37,294 nt of DNA from Actinomycetes bacterium (lineage in GTDB: Bacteria > Actinomycetota > Acidimicrobiia > Acidimicrobiales > Aldehydirespiratoraceae). The position numbers and the translations under genes were made by a program. The DNA lies in contig JAJRXC010000046.1 in the NCBI GenBank assembly GCA_024276495.1, positions 1 through 37,294 on the forward strand, written 5' to 3'. The first letter of the stretch is position 1. Each line of letters starts with the position of its first letter. Of the stretch, positions 29,500 to 37,294 are shown piece after piece. The notes below the pieces were generated by a model. It worked only from the letters and a program-made list of their open reading frames with translations. It was not told the DNA's origin and made no database searches.

Positions 29500-30282
29500 C
29501 TACTCGCAGATGTCGCCGGCCCGCCAGCCGACCTGGAAGAAGGGGGTGGTCCCGTCGAGTCCGTCGGCGCGGTAGCTCCCGTCGGGGTGATTGACGAAGG
29601 TCACCCCGAAGATGTCGACCGGGTTGATCGCGACGCCGAGGGCGGCGGCGACCTCGTTGCCGCTCTGGCCCCATGCCACACCGTCGTGGAGCACGATGTC
29701 GTCGGGAGTGGGACCGTCGGGGTCGAAGAATCCGGCGAGACCGCGGCGATACGACCATCCGGCGAGTTGCTCGGGCCGGTCCCAGCGATCGAACCGGATG
29801 CGGAGGTTGCCGTAGTCGACCACCCGTTCGTGGTCGTCGGGGCCGCCGTCGAGTGGGCAGCCGGCGTTCCACCCGGAGTCGAAGTCGGGAGCGCCGTAGA
29901 TCGCGTTCATCGCGGCGAGGACGTCGGCCACCGGGGTTCCCGGGGGGAGGCCGAGGATCTCTCCGGTGGTGACGTCGGCGACCGGAGGTGGATCGGTCGG
30001 TGTCGACGTCGTGGTGGTGCTCGCGGTGGTCGTCGGGGCGGTGGTCGTCGTGGTCGTGGGGGCGACGGTGGTCGATGATGCGGCGGCGGTCGTGGTCGTG
30101 GTCGGTGGCGCCGTCGTCGACGTGGGGGCCGCCTGGTCGGCGGCGGAGGTCGTCGGCGCCTCGGCCGCCACGGTCGTCGTGTCGGGCCCGTCGTCGCCGA
30201 GCAGGGCGACGGCGCCCACACCGACGAGGATCCCCACCAGCAGGATCACGACCGCGACGAGAACTCGTTCTCTTCGTGACAT
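29500..30282 (-). CDS. Membrane-anchored surface protein with Thr-rich stalk
   Basis: A 260-residue exported protein of unknown function. Residues 1-6 are basic, residues 8-28 form a membrane helix ([21 protein letters not shown]) with no lipobox cysteine, and residues 34-98 are a low-complexity Thr/Ala/Pro/Ser stalk that could be O-mannosylated. The C-terminal domain (residues 100-260) starts [20 protein letters not shown], has cysteines at 143 and 259 that may form a disulfide, and repeats the TPxxDI/VGWRAGD type of strand. Similar stalked proteins occur in Acidimicrobiia. A minus-strand CAGGCT (30294-30289) 6 nt before the ATG suggests a leaderless transcript divergent from uvrB. Confidence 0.75.
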   Translation of the reverse strand: MSRRERVLVAVVILLVGILVGVGAVALLGDDGPDTTTVAAEAPTTSAADQAAPTSTTAPPTTTTTAAASSTTVAPTTTTTTAPTTTASTTTTSTPTDPPPVADVTTGEILGLPPGTPVADVLAAMNAIYGAPDFDSGWNAGCPLDGGPDDHERVVDYGNLRIRFDRWDRPEQLAGWSYRRGLAGFFDPDGPTPDDIVLHDGVAWGQSGNEVAAALGVAINPVDIFGVTFVNHPDGSYRADGLDGTTPFFQVGWRAGDICE

Positions 30283-30308
30283 GAGAGCAGCCTGTCACAC
30301 CACCTCGG

Positions 30309-30314
30309 TAGGTT
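30309..30314 (+). promoter_or_regulatory. -10 element for uvrB
   Basis: TAGGTT, 6 nt before ATG 30321; only 38 bp separate the two divergent start codons. Confidence 0.45.
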
Positions 30315-30320
30315 GGCGCG

Positions 30321-32366
30321 ATGGCGCCCGTTTCCACCCCTTCTGCTCGAACGCCGCTGAAGGTGGTCTCCTCGTTTCAGCCCGCCGGTGATCAGCCGGC
30401 GGCGATCGAGGCGCTGGCGGCCGGGATCGCACGCGGCGATCGATTCCAGACCCTCCTCGGCATCACCGGATCGGGAAAGAGCGCCACGATCGCGTGGACG
30501 ATCGAGCGGGTCCAACGGCCGACCCTGGTCCTGGCCCCCAACAAGTCCCTGGCCGCCCAGCTCGCCAACGAGCTCAAGGAGCTCTTCCCGGAGAACCGGG
30601 TCGAGTACTTCGTCAGCTACTACGACTACTACCAGCCCGAGGCCTACATGCCCTCGAGCGACACCTACATCGAGAAGGACTCCTCGGTCAACGACGAGAT
30701 CGACCGGCTCCGGCACTCCGCCACCAGCTCACTGCTCACGCGCCGCGACACCATCGTCGTGGCCTCCGTCTCCGCCATCTACGGCCTGGGGTCCCCCGAG
30801 GAGTACGAGACCCAGCTGTTGGTCCTGCGCACCGGTGAGATCCACGACCAGCGTTCGATCCTGCGGCGCCTCGTCGACCTGCAGTACGAACGCAACGACA
30901 TGAACCTCGTCCGGGGCAAGTTCCGGGTTCGGGGCGACACGATCGAGATCCACCCGGCCTACGACGAGACCGCGGTACGAGTGGAGTTGTTCGGCGACGA
31001 GGTCGAGCAGATCACCGTGGTCGATCCACTGACCGGTGAACGCCTCGAGACGTTGGAGGACCTCGTGGTGTTCCCCGCGACCCACTACGCCACCAGCACC
31101 GAACGGATGGTCGCGGCGATCGCCCGAATCGAGGAGGAGCTGGCCGACCGTCTCCGCACCTTCGAAAAGGAAGGAAAGCTGCTCGAGGCCCAACGCCTCC
31201 GGATGCGGACCGACTACGACCTGGAGATGATGCAGGAGCTCGGCTACTGCAACGGCATCGAGAACTACTCCGCCCCGATCGACGGACGGAGTCCGGGTGA
31301 ACCGCCCTACACCCTGCTCGACTACTTCCCCGACGACTTCTTGATGGTCATCGACGAGTCCCATGTCGCGGTACCGCAGCTTCACGGGCAATACGAGGGG
31401 GATCGCAGCCGGAAGGCCACCCTGATCGATCACGGCTTTCGGCTGCCGTCCGCGGCCGACAACCGGCCGCTCCAGTTCGAGGAGGTGATGGCGCGACTCA
31501 ACCAGGTCGTCTTCTTGTCGGCCACACCCGGCGCCTATGAGCTCGAGGTGTCGACCCAGGTCGTCGAGCAGATCGTGCGGCCCACCGGCCTCATCGATCC
31601 GGAGGTGATCGTCAAACCCACGAAGGGCCAGATCGACGATCTCCAGGAGCTGATCCAGGGCCGGGTCCAGCGCCACGAGCGGGTCCTCGTCACGACCCTC
31701 ACCAAGAAGATGGCCGAGGACCTCACCGACTACCTGCTCGAGTCGGGGGTGCGGGTCCGCTATCTGCACAGCGAGGTCGACACCATCCAGCGCATCGAGA
31801 TCCTGCGGGATCTGCGGCTCGGCGAGTTCGACGTGCTCGTCGGGATCAACCTGCTTCGTGAGGGTCTCGATCTTCCCGAAGTGTCGCTAGTCGCGATTCT
31901 CGATGCCGACAAGGAGGGGTTCCTCCGCAGTGACACATCGCTGATCCAGATGATCGGTCGGGCGGCGAGAAATGTCGCCGGACAGGTCATCATGTACGCC
32001 GATCGCATGACCGATTCGATGCAGCGGGCCATCTCGGAGACGATGCGGCGCCGAGGGGTGCAGGAGGCCTACAACCTCGAGCACGGCATCGACCCCACGT
32101 CGATCCGCAAGGAGATCACCGACATCTTGTGGATGATCCGACCCGCCGCCGAGCGGGCCCCGGTTCCCGAGGCGCTGTCGGAGCTCGGAAGCCGGCGGCG
32201 GGCGACCGACGACCTCTCCGACCTGCCCGAGGACGAGCTCGAGCGACTGATCCGCACCCTCGAGCTCGAGATGCGCGACGCGGCGATCGATCTTCGATTC
32301 GAGTACGCGGCGCGCCTGCGCGACGAGATCAAGGATCTCAAGCGCGAACTGCGCGAGATGCGCTGA
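30321..32366 (+). CDS. uvrB: Excinuclease ABC subunit B
   Basis: A 681-residue DNA helicase-like subunit that verifies damage and loads UvrC. Walker A is [12 protein letters not shown] (about 46-57). The damage-probing beta-hairpin is [20 protein letters not shown]. Other marks are [34 protein letters not shown] and MIGRAARN. The C-terminal UVR domain ([18 protein letters not shown]) binds UvrC. The start agrees with the family, and a TAGGTT lies 6 nt upstream without a Shine-Dalgarno. No SOS box is seen here, in contrast to uvrA. Confidence 0.97.
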   Translation: MAPVSTPSARTPLKVVSSFQPAGDQPAAIEALAAGIARGDRFQTLLGITGSGKSATIAWTIERVQRPTLVLAPNKSLAAQLANELKELFPENRVEYFVSYYDYYQPEAYMPSSDTYIEKDSSVNDEIDRLRHSATSSLLTRRDTIVVASVSAIYGLGSPEEYETQLLVLRTGEIHDQRSILRRLVDLQYERNDMNLVRGKFRVRGDTIEIHPAYDETAVRVELFGDEVEQITVVDPLTGERLETLEDLVVFPATHYATSTERMVAAIARIEEELADRLRTFEKEGKLLEAQRLRMRTDYDLEMMQELGYCNGIENYSAPIDGRSPGEPPYTLLDYFPDDFLMVIDESHVAVPQLHGQYEGDRSRKATLIDHGFRLPSAADNRPLQFEEVMARLNQVVFLSATPGAYELEVSTQVVEQIVRPTGLIDPEVIVKPTKGQIDDLQELIQGRVQRHERVLVTTLTKKMAEDLTDYLLESGVRVRYLHSEVDTIQRIEILRDLRLGEFDVLVGINLLREGLDLPEVSLVAILDADKEGFLRSDTSLIQMIGRAARNVAGQVIMYADRMTDSMQRAISETMRRRGVQEAYNLEHGIDPTSIRKEITDILWMIRPAAERAPVPEALSELGSRRRATDDLSDLPEDELERLIRTLELEMRDAAIDLRFEYAARLRDEIKDLKRELREMR

Positions 32367-32405
32367 GAACGCTCCACAACGAAGCGGGCGCGCCGATAGA
32401 CGCGG

Positions 32406-34145
32406 GTGACAACGACGACTGACGGTGCCGGCGCGCAGCCGGCCGCTTCCGTGGGCGCCACTTCCGGCGTGCCCGTGCCGTCGGGGTCGACACCGGCGTG
32501 GTACCTGCGGATCGGGCCGTCGGTCGTCGTTATGGCGGTCGTGTTGTTCCTCGTCGCCCAACTGGCCGACCCCGATGGCTACCTGAGCACCGATGTGGGC
32601 GGAAAGACCGCGACCATCGAGGTGATCGTCGAGAACGGCCCCCGCGCCCCCGACCTCGGATACTGGGCCGAGAGCCTCGACCCCGACGGACGTCTGTACC
32701 CGATGTGGTCGACCGCTCGGATCGACGGCGCCTGGGTGAACGTCACCACGCTCCCGATGCTCTATCTCGCCGCGCCACTGTGGAAGCTCGGTGGGGCCCG
32801 AATGGCCGTTCTCATCCCCGTGCTGGGCACCGTCCTAGCGGCGGCGGGGGCCGCGGCGATCGCCCGTCGACTCGACGGGCGGCGACATCAACGGGCGGCG
32901 GCCTTCTGGCTCGTGGGGCTCGCCTCCCCGGCGACCGTCTACGCCCTCGATTTCTGGGAGCACAGCCTCGGCCTCGGCCTCGTTCTGTGGGGCATGGTCG
33001 CCGTCGTCGACTCGAGCTCCCGCTTCCGCGTCGCGCCCTGGCTCCCGATCGCGGCGGGCCTCGCGTTCTCGACCGCCGCGGCGTTGCGCCAGGAGGCGCT
33101 CGTGTACGGATTCCTCGCCGGAGTCGTGCTCGTCGGCCGGCTTGTCTCGTGGGGCCGCCCGTTGACCGCGATCATCCGGGGATCGGCGATGCTGGCCGGG
33201 ACGGCGGCCGGTCTGCTCGCCAACGCCGCGTTCGAATGGTGGGTGTTCGGAACGACCCTGCGAGCCGGACGCGGCGGCGGCACCGCGGCCGCCGCGGGAA
33301 CCGACCTCGTCGTTCGGGCCCAGGAGGCCGTGATCACCGGAATCGGCCCGCTGTCGGGCACGAACGCGTCGGCCCTCCTGCTCGCCGGGGTGCTCCTCGG
33401 CCTCCTGCTCGCGATCGGACACAACGCCGATCGTCCGTTCCTCGACCAACGGGTGATCTGGGCGGGTCTGGGCGCGGTCGCGTTGCTCGTCGTGCTCGAC
33501 CTGATCATCGACGGCATGCGGTTCATCCCCGGACTGGCGGCAACCACGCCGCTGGCGGTCCTCGGCATCGTGCGGGGTGGTCGCACCGGGCCACGACGGA
33601 TCGTCACCGCGGTGTCGGTTCTCGCCCTCCCTCTCGTCTGGCTGACCCAGTTCGCCGGGGGAGCGACGGCCCAGTGGGGCGGCCGCTACACCTTGCCCAG
33701 CGCGGTGATGCTCATGGTGGTCGCGATCGTCTCATACGACCGGGGCCGCGCCCGTGAGACCCTTCGGATCCTCGCCGTCGCCGGCTTCGTGATCACGATG
33801 ATCGGCGTGGGTTGGACGGTGGTGCGAACCCGCGGATTTGCCGACGCGTCACGGGCGCTCGCGGATCGACCCGAGGAGGCGTTGGTGTTTCGCGATCCGT
33901 TCCTCGCCCGTGAACCGGGCCCTCTCGGCCTCGACGAGCAGTGGCTTGCCGCGCCGACGCCCGAACTTCTCCGGGAGGCCTCAGAGGTCCTCGCCGGCGC
34001 CGGGATCGAGGAGGTCGGCTATGTCGATTTCGACATCGGCCGAGCCGTTCCCGATCTTCCCGGGTACGTCGTCGTCGGCGAGTCGACCATTCCCCTCGTG
34101 AACGATCTGCGCCTGCGGGTGGTGTCGCTCGAACGCGAAGGCTGA
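32406..34145 (+). CDS. Large polytopic membrane protein, GT-C-like, unknown function
   Basis: A 579-residue protein with about eleven membrane helices. A Thr/Ala/Pro-rich N-terminus (residues 1-30) precedes the first helix, and a C-terminal soluble domain follows the last (from about 475; [17 protein letters not shown]). The large first loop ([20 protein letters not shown], then [18 protein letters not shown]) contains acidic residues typical of GT-C glycosyltransferases, and RQEALVYGF lies in a later loop. Activity is not provable from sequence. GTG 32406 begins 39 bp after uvrB, preceded by GATAGA, so it may share the uvrB transcript or have its own start. Confidence 0.7.
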   Translation: MTTTTDGAGAQPAASVGATSGVPVPSGSTPAWYLRIGPSVVVMAVVLFLVAQLADPDGYLSTDVGGKTATIEVIVENGPRAPDLGYWAESLDPDGRLYPMWSTARIDGAWVNVTTLPMLYLAAPLWKLGGARMAVLIPVLGTVLAAAGAAAIARRLDGRRHQRAAAFWLVGLASPATVYALDFWEHSLGLGLVLWGMVAVVDSSSRFRVAPWLPIAAGLAFSTAAALRQEALVYGFLAGVVLVGRLVSWGRPLTAIIRGSAMLAGTAAGLLANAAFEWWVFGTTLRAGRGGGTAAAAGTDLVVRAQEAVITGIGPLSGTNASALLLAGVLLGLLLAIGHNADRPFLDQRVIWAGLGAVALLVVLDLIIDGMRFIPGLAATTPLAVLGIVRGGRTGPRRIVTAVSVLALPLVWLTQFAGGATAQWGGRYTLPSAVMLMVVAIVSYDRGRARETLRILAVAGFVITMIGVGWTVVRTRGFADASRALADRPEEALVFRDPFLAREPGPLGLDEQWLAAPTPELLREASEVLAGAGIEEVGYVDFDIGRAVPDLPGYVVVGESTIPLVNDLRLRVVSLEREG

Positions 34146-34159
34146 CGAACACGTGTTCG
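34146..34159. promoter_or_regulatory. LexA (SOS) box upstream of uvrA
   Basis: CGAACACGTGTTCG is a perfect 14-bp palindrome matching the Gram-positive/actinobacterial LexA operator pattern CGAAC-N4-GTTCG. It starts at the base after the preceding stop codon and lies 16 bp before the uvrA -10, so it covers the -35 position. LexA bound here would shut off uvrA until DNA damage triggers its self-cleavage. Confidence 0.85.
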
Positions 34160-34175
34160 GCACGCTTCCTGCCGA

Positions 34176-34181
34176 TAGAGT
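34176..34181 (+). promoter_or_regulatory. -10 element for uvrA
   Basis: TAGAGT, 6 nt before GTG 34188 and 16 bp after the LexA box. Confidence 0.5.
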
Positions 34182-34187
34182 GCCGCC

Positions 34188-37028
34188 GTGGCCGATCGAC
34201 TCATCATCCAGGGTGCGCGCGAACACAATCTCCGAGACGTCGATCTCGAGCTGCCGCGCGACAAGCTCATCGTCTTCACCGGCCTCTCGGGTTCCGGGAA
34301 ATCGTCTCTCGCCTTCGACACCATCTACGCCGAAGGTCAGCGGCGCTATGTGGAATCGTTGAGTGCCTACGCCCGCCAGTTCCTGGGCCAGATGGACAAG
34401 CCCGATGTCGACTTCATCGAAGGTCTGTCGCCTGCGATCTCGATCGATCAGAAGAGCGCGTCGAGAAACCCGCGCTCGACGGTCGGCACCGTCACCGAGA
34501 TCTACGACTACCTCCGGTTGCTGTTCGCTCGCATCGGGGTTCCCCACGATCCCGAGACCGGCGAGGAGCTGGTTCGCCAGACTCCGCAGCAGATCGTCGA
34601 CAAGATCCTGGCCATGGAGGAGGGCACCCGTTTCCAGGTGCTCGCCCCGGTCGTCAGGGGCCGCAAGGGGACCTACGACACCTTGTTGTCCGATCTCGCC
34701 GGTCAGGGGTTCGCCCGGGCGATCGTCGACGGCGAGCCGGTGGAGCTCGCCGACGAGATCGCCCTCGAGCTCGAACGCTACGAAACCCACGATGTGTCGG
34801 TCGTCGTCGACCGATTGGTCCTCAAGGAGGGGATCGAGCGGCGGTTGACCGATTCGATCGAGACCGCGCTCACCCTCACCGGGGGCGTCGCCGAGATGCA
34901 GATCGTGCCCCGCGACGGCGGCGAGCCGCGCACGATCGTGTTCAGCCAGCACCTGTCCCGCCCCTCCGACGGCAAGTCGTTCGAGGAGCTCGCCCCCCGC
35001 AACTTCTCGTTCAACTCGCCCTACGGTGCGTGCCCGCACTGCGACGGGCTCGGGACCGTCTTCGAGGTCGACTCCCGGCTCGTGGTTCCCGACGAGGATG
35101 CGACGGTCGAAGGCGGCGCGATCAGTCCGTGGGCCGGAGGCCGCAGCCGCTACTTCTCACGGCTCGTGCAGTCGATCTGCGAGGAATACGCGATCCCGCT
35201 CGACGAACCATGGCGGTCACTCTCGAAGAAGCAGCGTGATCTGTTGCTCCACGGCAAAGGGGTGAAGGGCCGAATCCAGGTCCGCTACAAGAACCGCTAC
35301 GGGCGTACCCGCACCTATCAGGCGAAGTACGAGGGTGTGCTCCCGTACCTGATGCGTCGTCACGACGAGGCGGAGACCGACGCGGCCCGCGACACCATCG
35401 AGGGCTACATGCGGCAGGTCGCGTGCACCGAATGCGGCGGGTCCCGACTCAACCCGCTCTCGCTGGCGGTGACCATCGACGGGCACTCGATCCACGACCT
35501 GTGTGCGATGTCGATCGCCGACGCGGCCAAGAGCCTCGGCCAGCTCCAGCTCTCCGAACGGGATTCGATCATCGCCGAGCAGGTGTTGAAGGAGGTCAAC
35601 TCCCGTCTCGGGTTCCTGCTCGACGTCGGGCTCGACTATCTGAGCATGTCGCGCTCGGCCGCCACACTGGCCGGTGGCGAGGCCCAACGGATCCGGTTGG
35701 CCTCCCAGGTCGGATCCGGCCTGGTCGGTGTGCTCTACGTCCTCGACGAGCCGTCGATCGGTCTGCACCAACGAGACAACCAACGCCTGATCGAGACGCT
35801 TCTGCGGATGCGGGATCTCGGCAACACGGTGCTGGTGGTCGAGCACGACGAGGACACGATGAAGGTCGCCGACCATGTCGTCGACATCGGGCCCGGCGCC
35901 GGAGAGCACGGTGGCGAGATCGTGCACTCGGGCACCTTCAAGCAGTTGCTGAAGAACTCCAAGTCGATCACGGGCCAGTATCTGTCCGGCAAGCGGCAGA
36001 TCAAGGTTCCCGGGGCCCGTCGAATCGGCGACGGCAACATCTTGCGGGTCAAGGGGGCTCGGGAGAACAACCTGAAGAACCTCGATGTCGAGTTCCCGCT
36101 GGGCAAGTTCATCTGCGTGTCGGGGGTTTCCGGATCGGGCAAGTCGACGCTCGTGAGCGACATCCTCCACCGGGCGCTGATGCAACACATCTACTCGTCG
36201 AAGGTGCCGCCGGGCCTGCACACCCGGGTGGAGGGGATCGAGCATCTCGACAAGGTCATCGCGATCGACCAGTCGCCCATCGGTCGCACGCCCCGCTCGA
36301 ACCCCGCCACCTACACGGGGGTCTTCGACCACGTCCGCAAACTCTTCGCCCAGACCCAGGAGGCGAAGGTCCGCGGCTACCTCCCTGGCCGCTTCTCGTT
36401 CAACGTGAAGGGTGGGCGCTGCGAGGCATGTCAGGGCGACGGCACCATCAAGATCGAGATGCACTTCCTACCCGACGTCTATGTGCAGTGCGAGGTGTGC
36501 AAGGGCAAGCGCTACAACCGCGACACCCTCGAGATCGAGTTCAAGGGCAAGAACATCTCCGAGGTGCTCGGCTTGCCGTGTGAGGAAGCGCTCGACTTCT
36601 TCTCGAACCAGCCGGTGATCTCCCGCCACATGCAGACCCTCGTCGATGTCGGTCTCGGCTACGTCCGGCTCGGCCAACCGGCACCCACGCTGTCGGGCGG
36701 CGAGGCGCAGCGGGTCAAGCTCGCCAGCGAGCTGGCCAAACGATCGACCGGCCACACGATCTACATCCTCGACGAACCGACCACCGGCCTGCATTTCGAG
36801 GACATTCGCAAACTCCTCGGCGTGCTCGGTCGCCTGGTCGACCAGGGCAACACGGTGGTCGTCATCGAACACAACCTCGATGTGCTCAAGACCGCCGACT
36901 GGTTGATCGACCTGGGTCCCGAGGGCGGCTCGGGTGGTGGGAGCGTCGTGGTGACGGGCACTCCCGAAGCGGTGGCGGAGACGCCGGAGAGCTACACCGG
37001 GCAGTTTCTCGCTCCCTTGCTGACCTGA
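34188..37028 (+). CDS. uvrA: Excinuclease ABC subunit A
   Basis: A 946-residue tandem ABC ATPase that finds bulky DNA lesions and hands them to UvrB. The first Walker A is [12 protein letters not shown] (about 31-42) and the second [12 protein letters not shown] (about 645-656). Zinc modules are CPHCDGLG with [12 protein letters not shown] in the first half, and [16 protein letters not shown] with [10 protein letters not shown] in the second. ABC signatures are [12 protein letters not shown] and [12 protein letters not shown], with Walker [14 protein letters not shown] and [15 protein letters not shown] 34188 fits the family N-terminus. Regulation by LexA is predicted from the box at 34146. 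Confidence 0.97.
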   Translation: MADRLIIQGAREHNLRDVDLELPRDKLIVFTGLSGSGKSSLAFDTIYAEGQRRYVESLSAYARQFLGQMDKPDVDFIEGLSPAISIDQKSASRNPRSTVGTVTEIYDYLRLLFARIGVPHDPETGEELVRQTPQQIVDKILAMEEGTRFQVLAPVVRGRKGTYDTLLSDLAGQGFARAIVDGEPVELADEIALELERYETHDVSVVVDRLVLKEGIERRLTDSIETALTLTGGVAEMQIVPRDGGEPRTIVFSQHLSRPSDGKSFEELAPRNFSFNSPYGACPHCDGLGTVFEVDSRLVVPDEDATVEGGAISPWAGGRSRYFSRLVQSICEEYAIPLDEPWRSLSKKQRDLLLHGKGVKGRIQVRYKNRYGRTRTYQAKYEGVLPYLMRRHDEAETDAARDTIEGYMRQVACTECGGSRLNPLSLAVTIDGHSIHDLCAMSIADAAKSLGQLQLSERDSIIAEQVLKEVNSRLGFLLDVGLDYLSMSRSAATLAGGEAQRIRLASQVGSGLVGVLYVLDEPSIGLHQRDNQRLIETLLRMRDLGNTVLVVEHDEDTMKVADHVVDIGPGAGEHGGEIVHSGTFKQLLKNSKSITGQYLSGKRQIKVPGARRIGDGNILRVKGARENNLKNLDVEFPLGKFICVSGVSGSGKSTLVSDILHRALMQHIYSSKVPPGLHTRVEGIEHLDKVIAIDQSPIGRTPRSNPATYTGVFDHVRKLFAQTQEAKVRGYLPGRFSFNVKGGRCEACQGDGTIKIEMHFLPDVYVQCEVCKGKRYNRDTLEIEFKGKNISEVLGLPCEEALDFFSNQPVISRHMQTLVDVGLGYVRLGQPAPTLSGGEAQRVKLASELAKRSTGHTIYILDEPTTGLHFEDIRKLLGVLGRLVDQGNTVVVIEHNLDVLKTADWLIDLGPEGGSGGGSVVVTGTPEAVAETPESYTGQFLAPLLT

Positions 37029-37064
37029 CCCGTTGTCGACCTGACCCGTTGTCGACCTGACCCC
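37024..37064 (+). repeat. 16-bp tandem repeat, two and a half copies, spanning the uvrA stop
   Basis: CCTGACCCGTTGTCGA occurs at 37024-37039 and 37040-37055, followed by a partial copy (CCTGACCC). The first copy contains the uvrA stop codon. Because 16 is not a multiple of three, the TGA in successive copies falls in all three frames. The repeat probably arose by slippage. Confidence 0.85.
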
Positions 37065-37129
37065 GCGGGCTGTACGGGCGGCCCCGCGGCCGAGCTTGAT
37101 TCGATCGGCTCGTGTGCCGATAGAACCCC

Positions 37130-37294
37130 ATGACGACAGCGATCGAGGAAGCGGCCCGTCTCGAGCACGAACGCGCCTTCCACGACGAGCGCTACCGGTT
37201 CGATCCCCGCGCCCCCCAGGACCGGTTCTATCTCGGCGTGCAGGAGTCGGAGGCCGATTTCCACCGGCTCGTGGATCGCTTCGGCCCCGGTGAC
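37130..37294 (+). CDS. Partial gene at the right edge, possible methyltransferase
   Basis: An open frame from ATG 37130 to the window end (55 codons, no stop) has strong G/C third-position bias, so it is probably real. The visible start is acidic and helical (TTAIEEAARLEHERAFHDER) and continues with DRFYLGVQESEADFHRLVDR. Some class I methyltransferases start in this way just before motif I, but that motif lies beyond the edge. GATAGA lies five bases before the ATG, similar to other starts here. Product assignment is a guess. Confidence 0.5.
   Translation, partial: MTTAIEEAARLEHERAFHDERYRFDPRAPQDRFYLGVQESEADFHRLVDRFGPGD

Noticed and set aside
29980-30180. Repetitive GGTCGTCG-like DNA, considered as a satellite or CRISPR-like array
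   Set aside because: It is codon repetition of the Thr-rich stalk (ACG/ACC/ACT codons); there are no regular spacers.
1-37294. Mobile elements, prophage, integron or CRISPR
   Set aside because: No transposase, integrase, phage structural or Cas protein frames and no long terminal repeats were found; gene composition is uniform throughout.

Overview
This is chromosomal DNA of a high-GC actinobacterium. The Acidimicrobiia (Ilumatobacter-like lineage) are the best guess, judged from strong G/C bias at third codon positions, many GTG starts, a SigR/RsrA-type redox sigma pair, an ANTAR regulator, a four-domain ribosomal protein S1, a secretin-less Tad pilus locus and many apparently leaderless genes. 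No similarity search was possible, so the taxonomic call is inference. No phage, transposon or CRISPR is visible; this is core genome with a few accessory touches.

Layout. (1) 1-257: a tandem glycine riboswitch on the minus strand running off the left edge; its target gene lies outside. (2) 258-3533: a CPBP membrane protease (-), divergent from a three-gene operon (DUF35 OB-fold protein, thiolase-fold/Ltp2-like enzyme, crotonase) with a perfect inverted repeat in the divergent region. (3) 3546-5120: an ECF sigma factor with its zinc anti-sigma factor (-), divergent from a 60-residue second zinc-finger anti-sigma-like protein behind a textbook SigR-type promoter, then a truncated haemoglobin. 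(4) 5285-10651: an HU-like protein, fabZ, and a minus-strand type II fatty-acid synthase operon fabD-fabH-fabG-acpP-fabF. FabD carries an extra C-terminal biotinyl/lipoyl-like barrel. A 22-bp perfect inverted repeat sits upstream of fabD, beside a tiny one-helix membrane protein gene. (5) 10685-17199: tRNA-Leu(CAA), an SRPBCC protein, a coiled-coil protein coupled to an ANTAR response regulator, polA, a methyltransferase and rpsA. (6) 17477-28830: a Tad/Flp pilus locus (cpaB, tadZ, tadA, tadB, tadC), a polytopic membrane protein, a NarL-type two-component pair, and the Flp pilin. TadB carries an N-terminal extracytoplasmic VWA-like domain. (7) 28882-37294: coaE, a Thr-rich stalked surface protein (-), uvrB, a polytopic membrane protein, uvrA with a perfect LexA box, and the start of an unidentified gene cut by the right edge.

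How the genes work together. The fab genes form a nearly complete fatty-acid elongation set (malonyl loading, initiation, condensation, ketoreduction, dehydration; no enoyl reductase here). The tad genes encode the motor (TadA), platform (TadB/C), positioning ATPase (TadZ), periplasm-side CpaB and pilin of one surface fibre, with an embedded sensor kinase/regulator pair as its likely controller. uvrB and uvrA are the damage-recognition subunits of nucleotide excision repair, and only uvrA shows an SOS box. The DUF35/Ltp2-like/crotonase trio fits a hydration plus retro-aldol (or thiolytic) step in acyl-CoA side-chain degradation.

A recurring pattern cuts across the window: about 15 genes have a TAnnnT-like -10 element 6-9 nt before the start codon and no Shine-Dalgarno site, so leaderless transcripts seem the rule for first genes of transcription units here. 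The most unusual items are the FabD fusion, the VWA-TadB fusion, the divergent SigR-type promoter with its tiny zinc-finger gene, and the operator-like palindromes.
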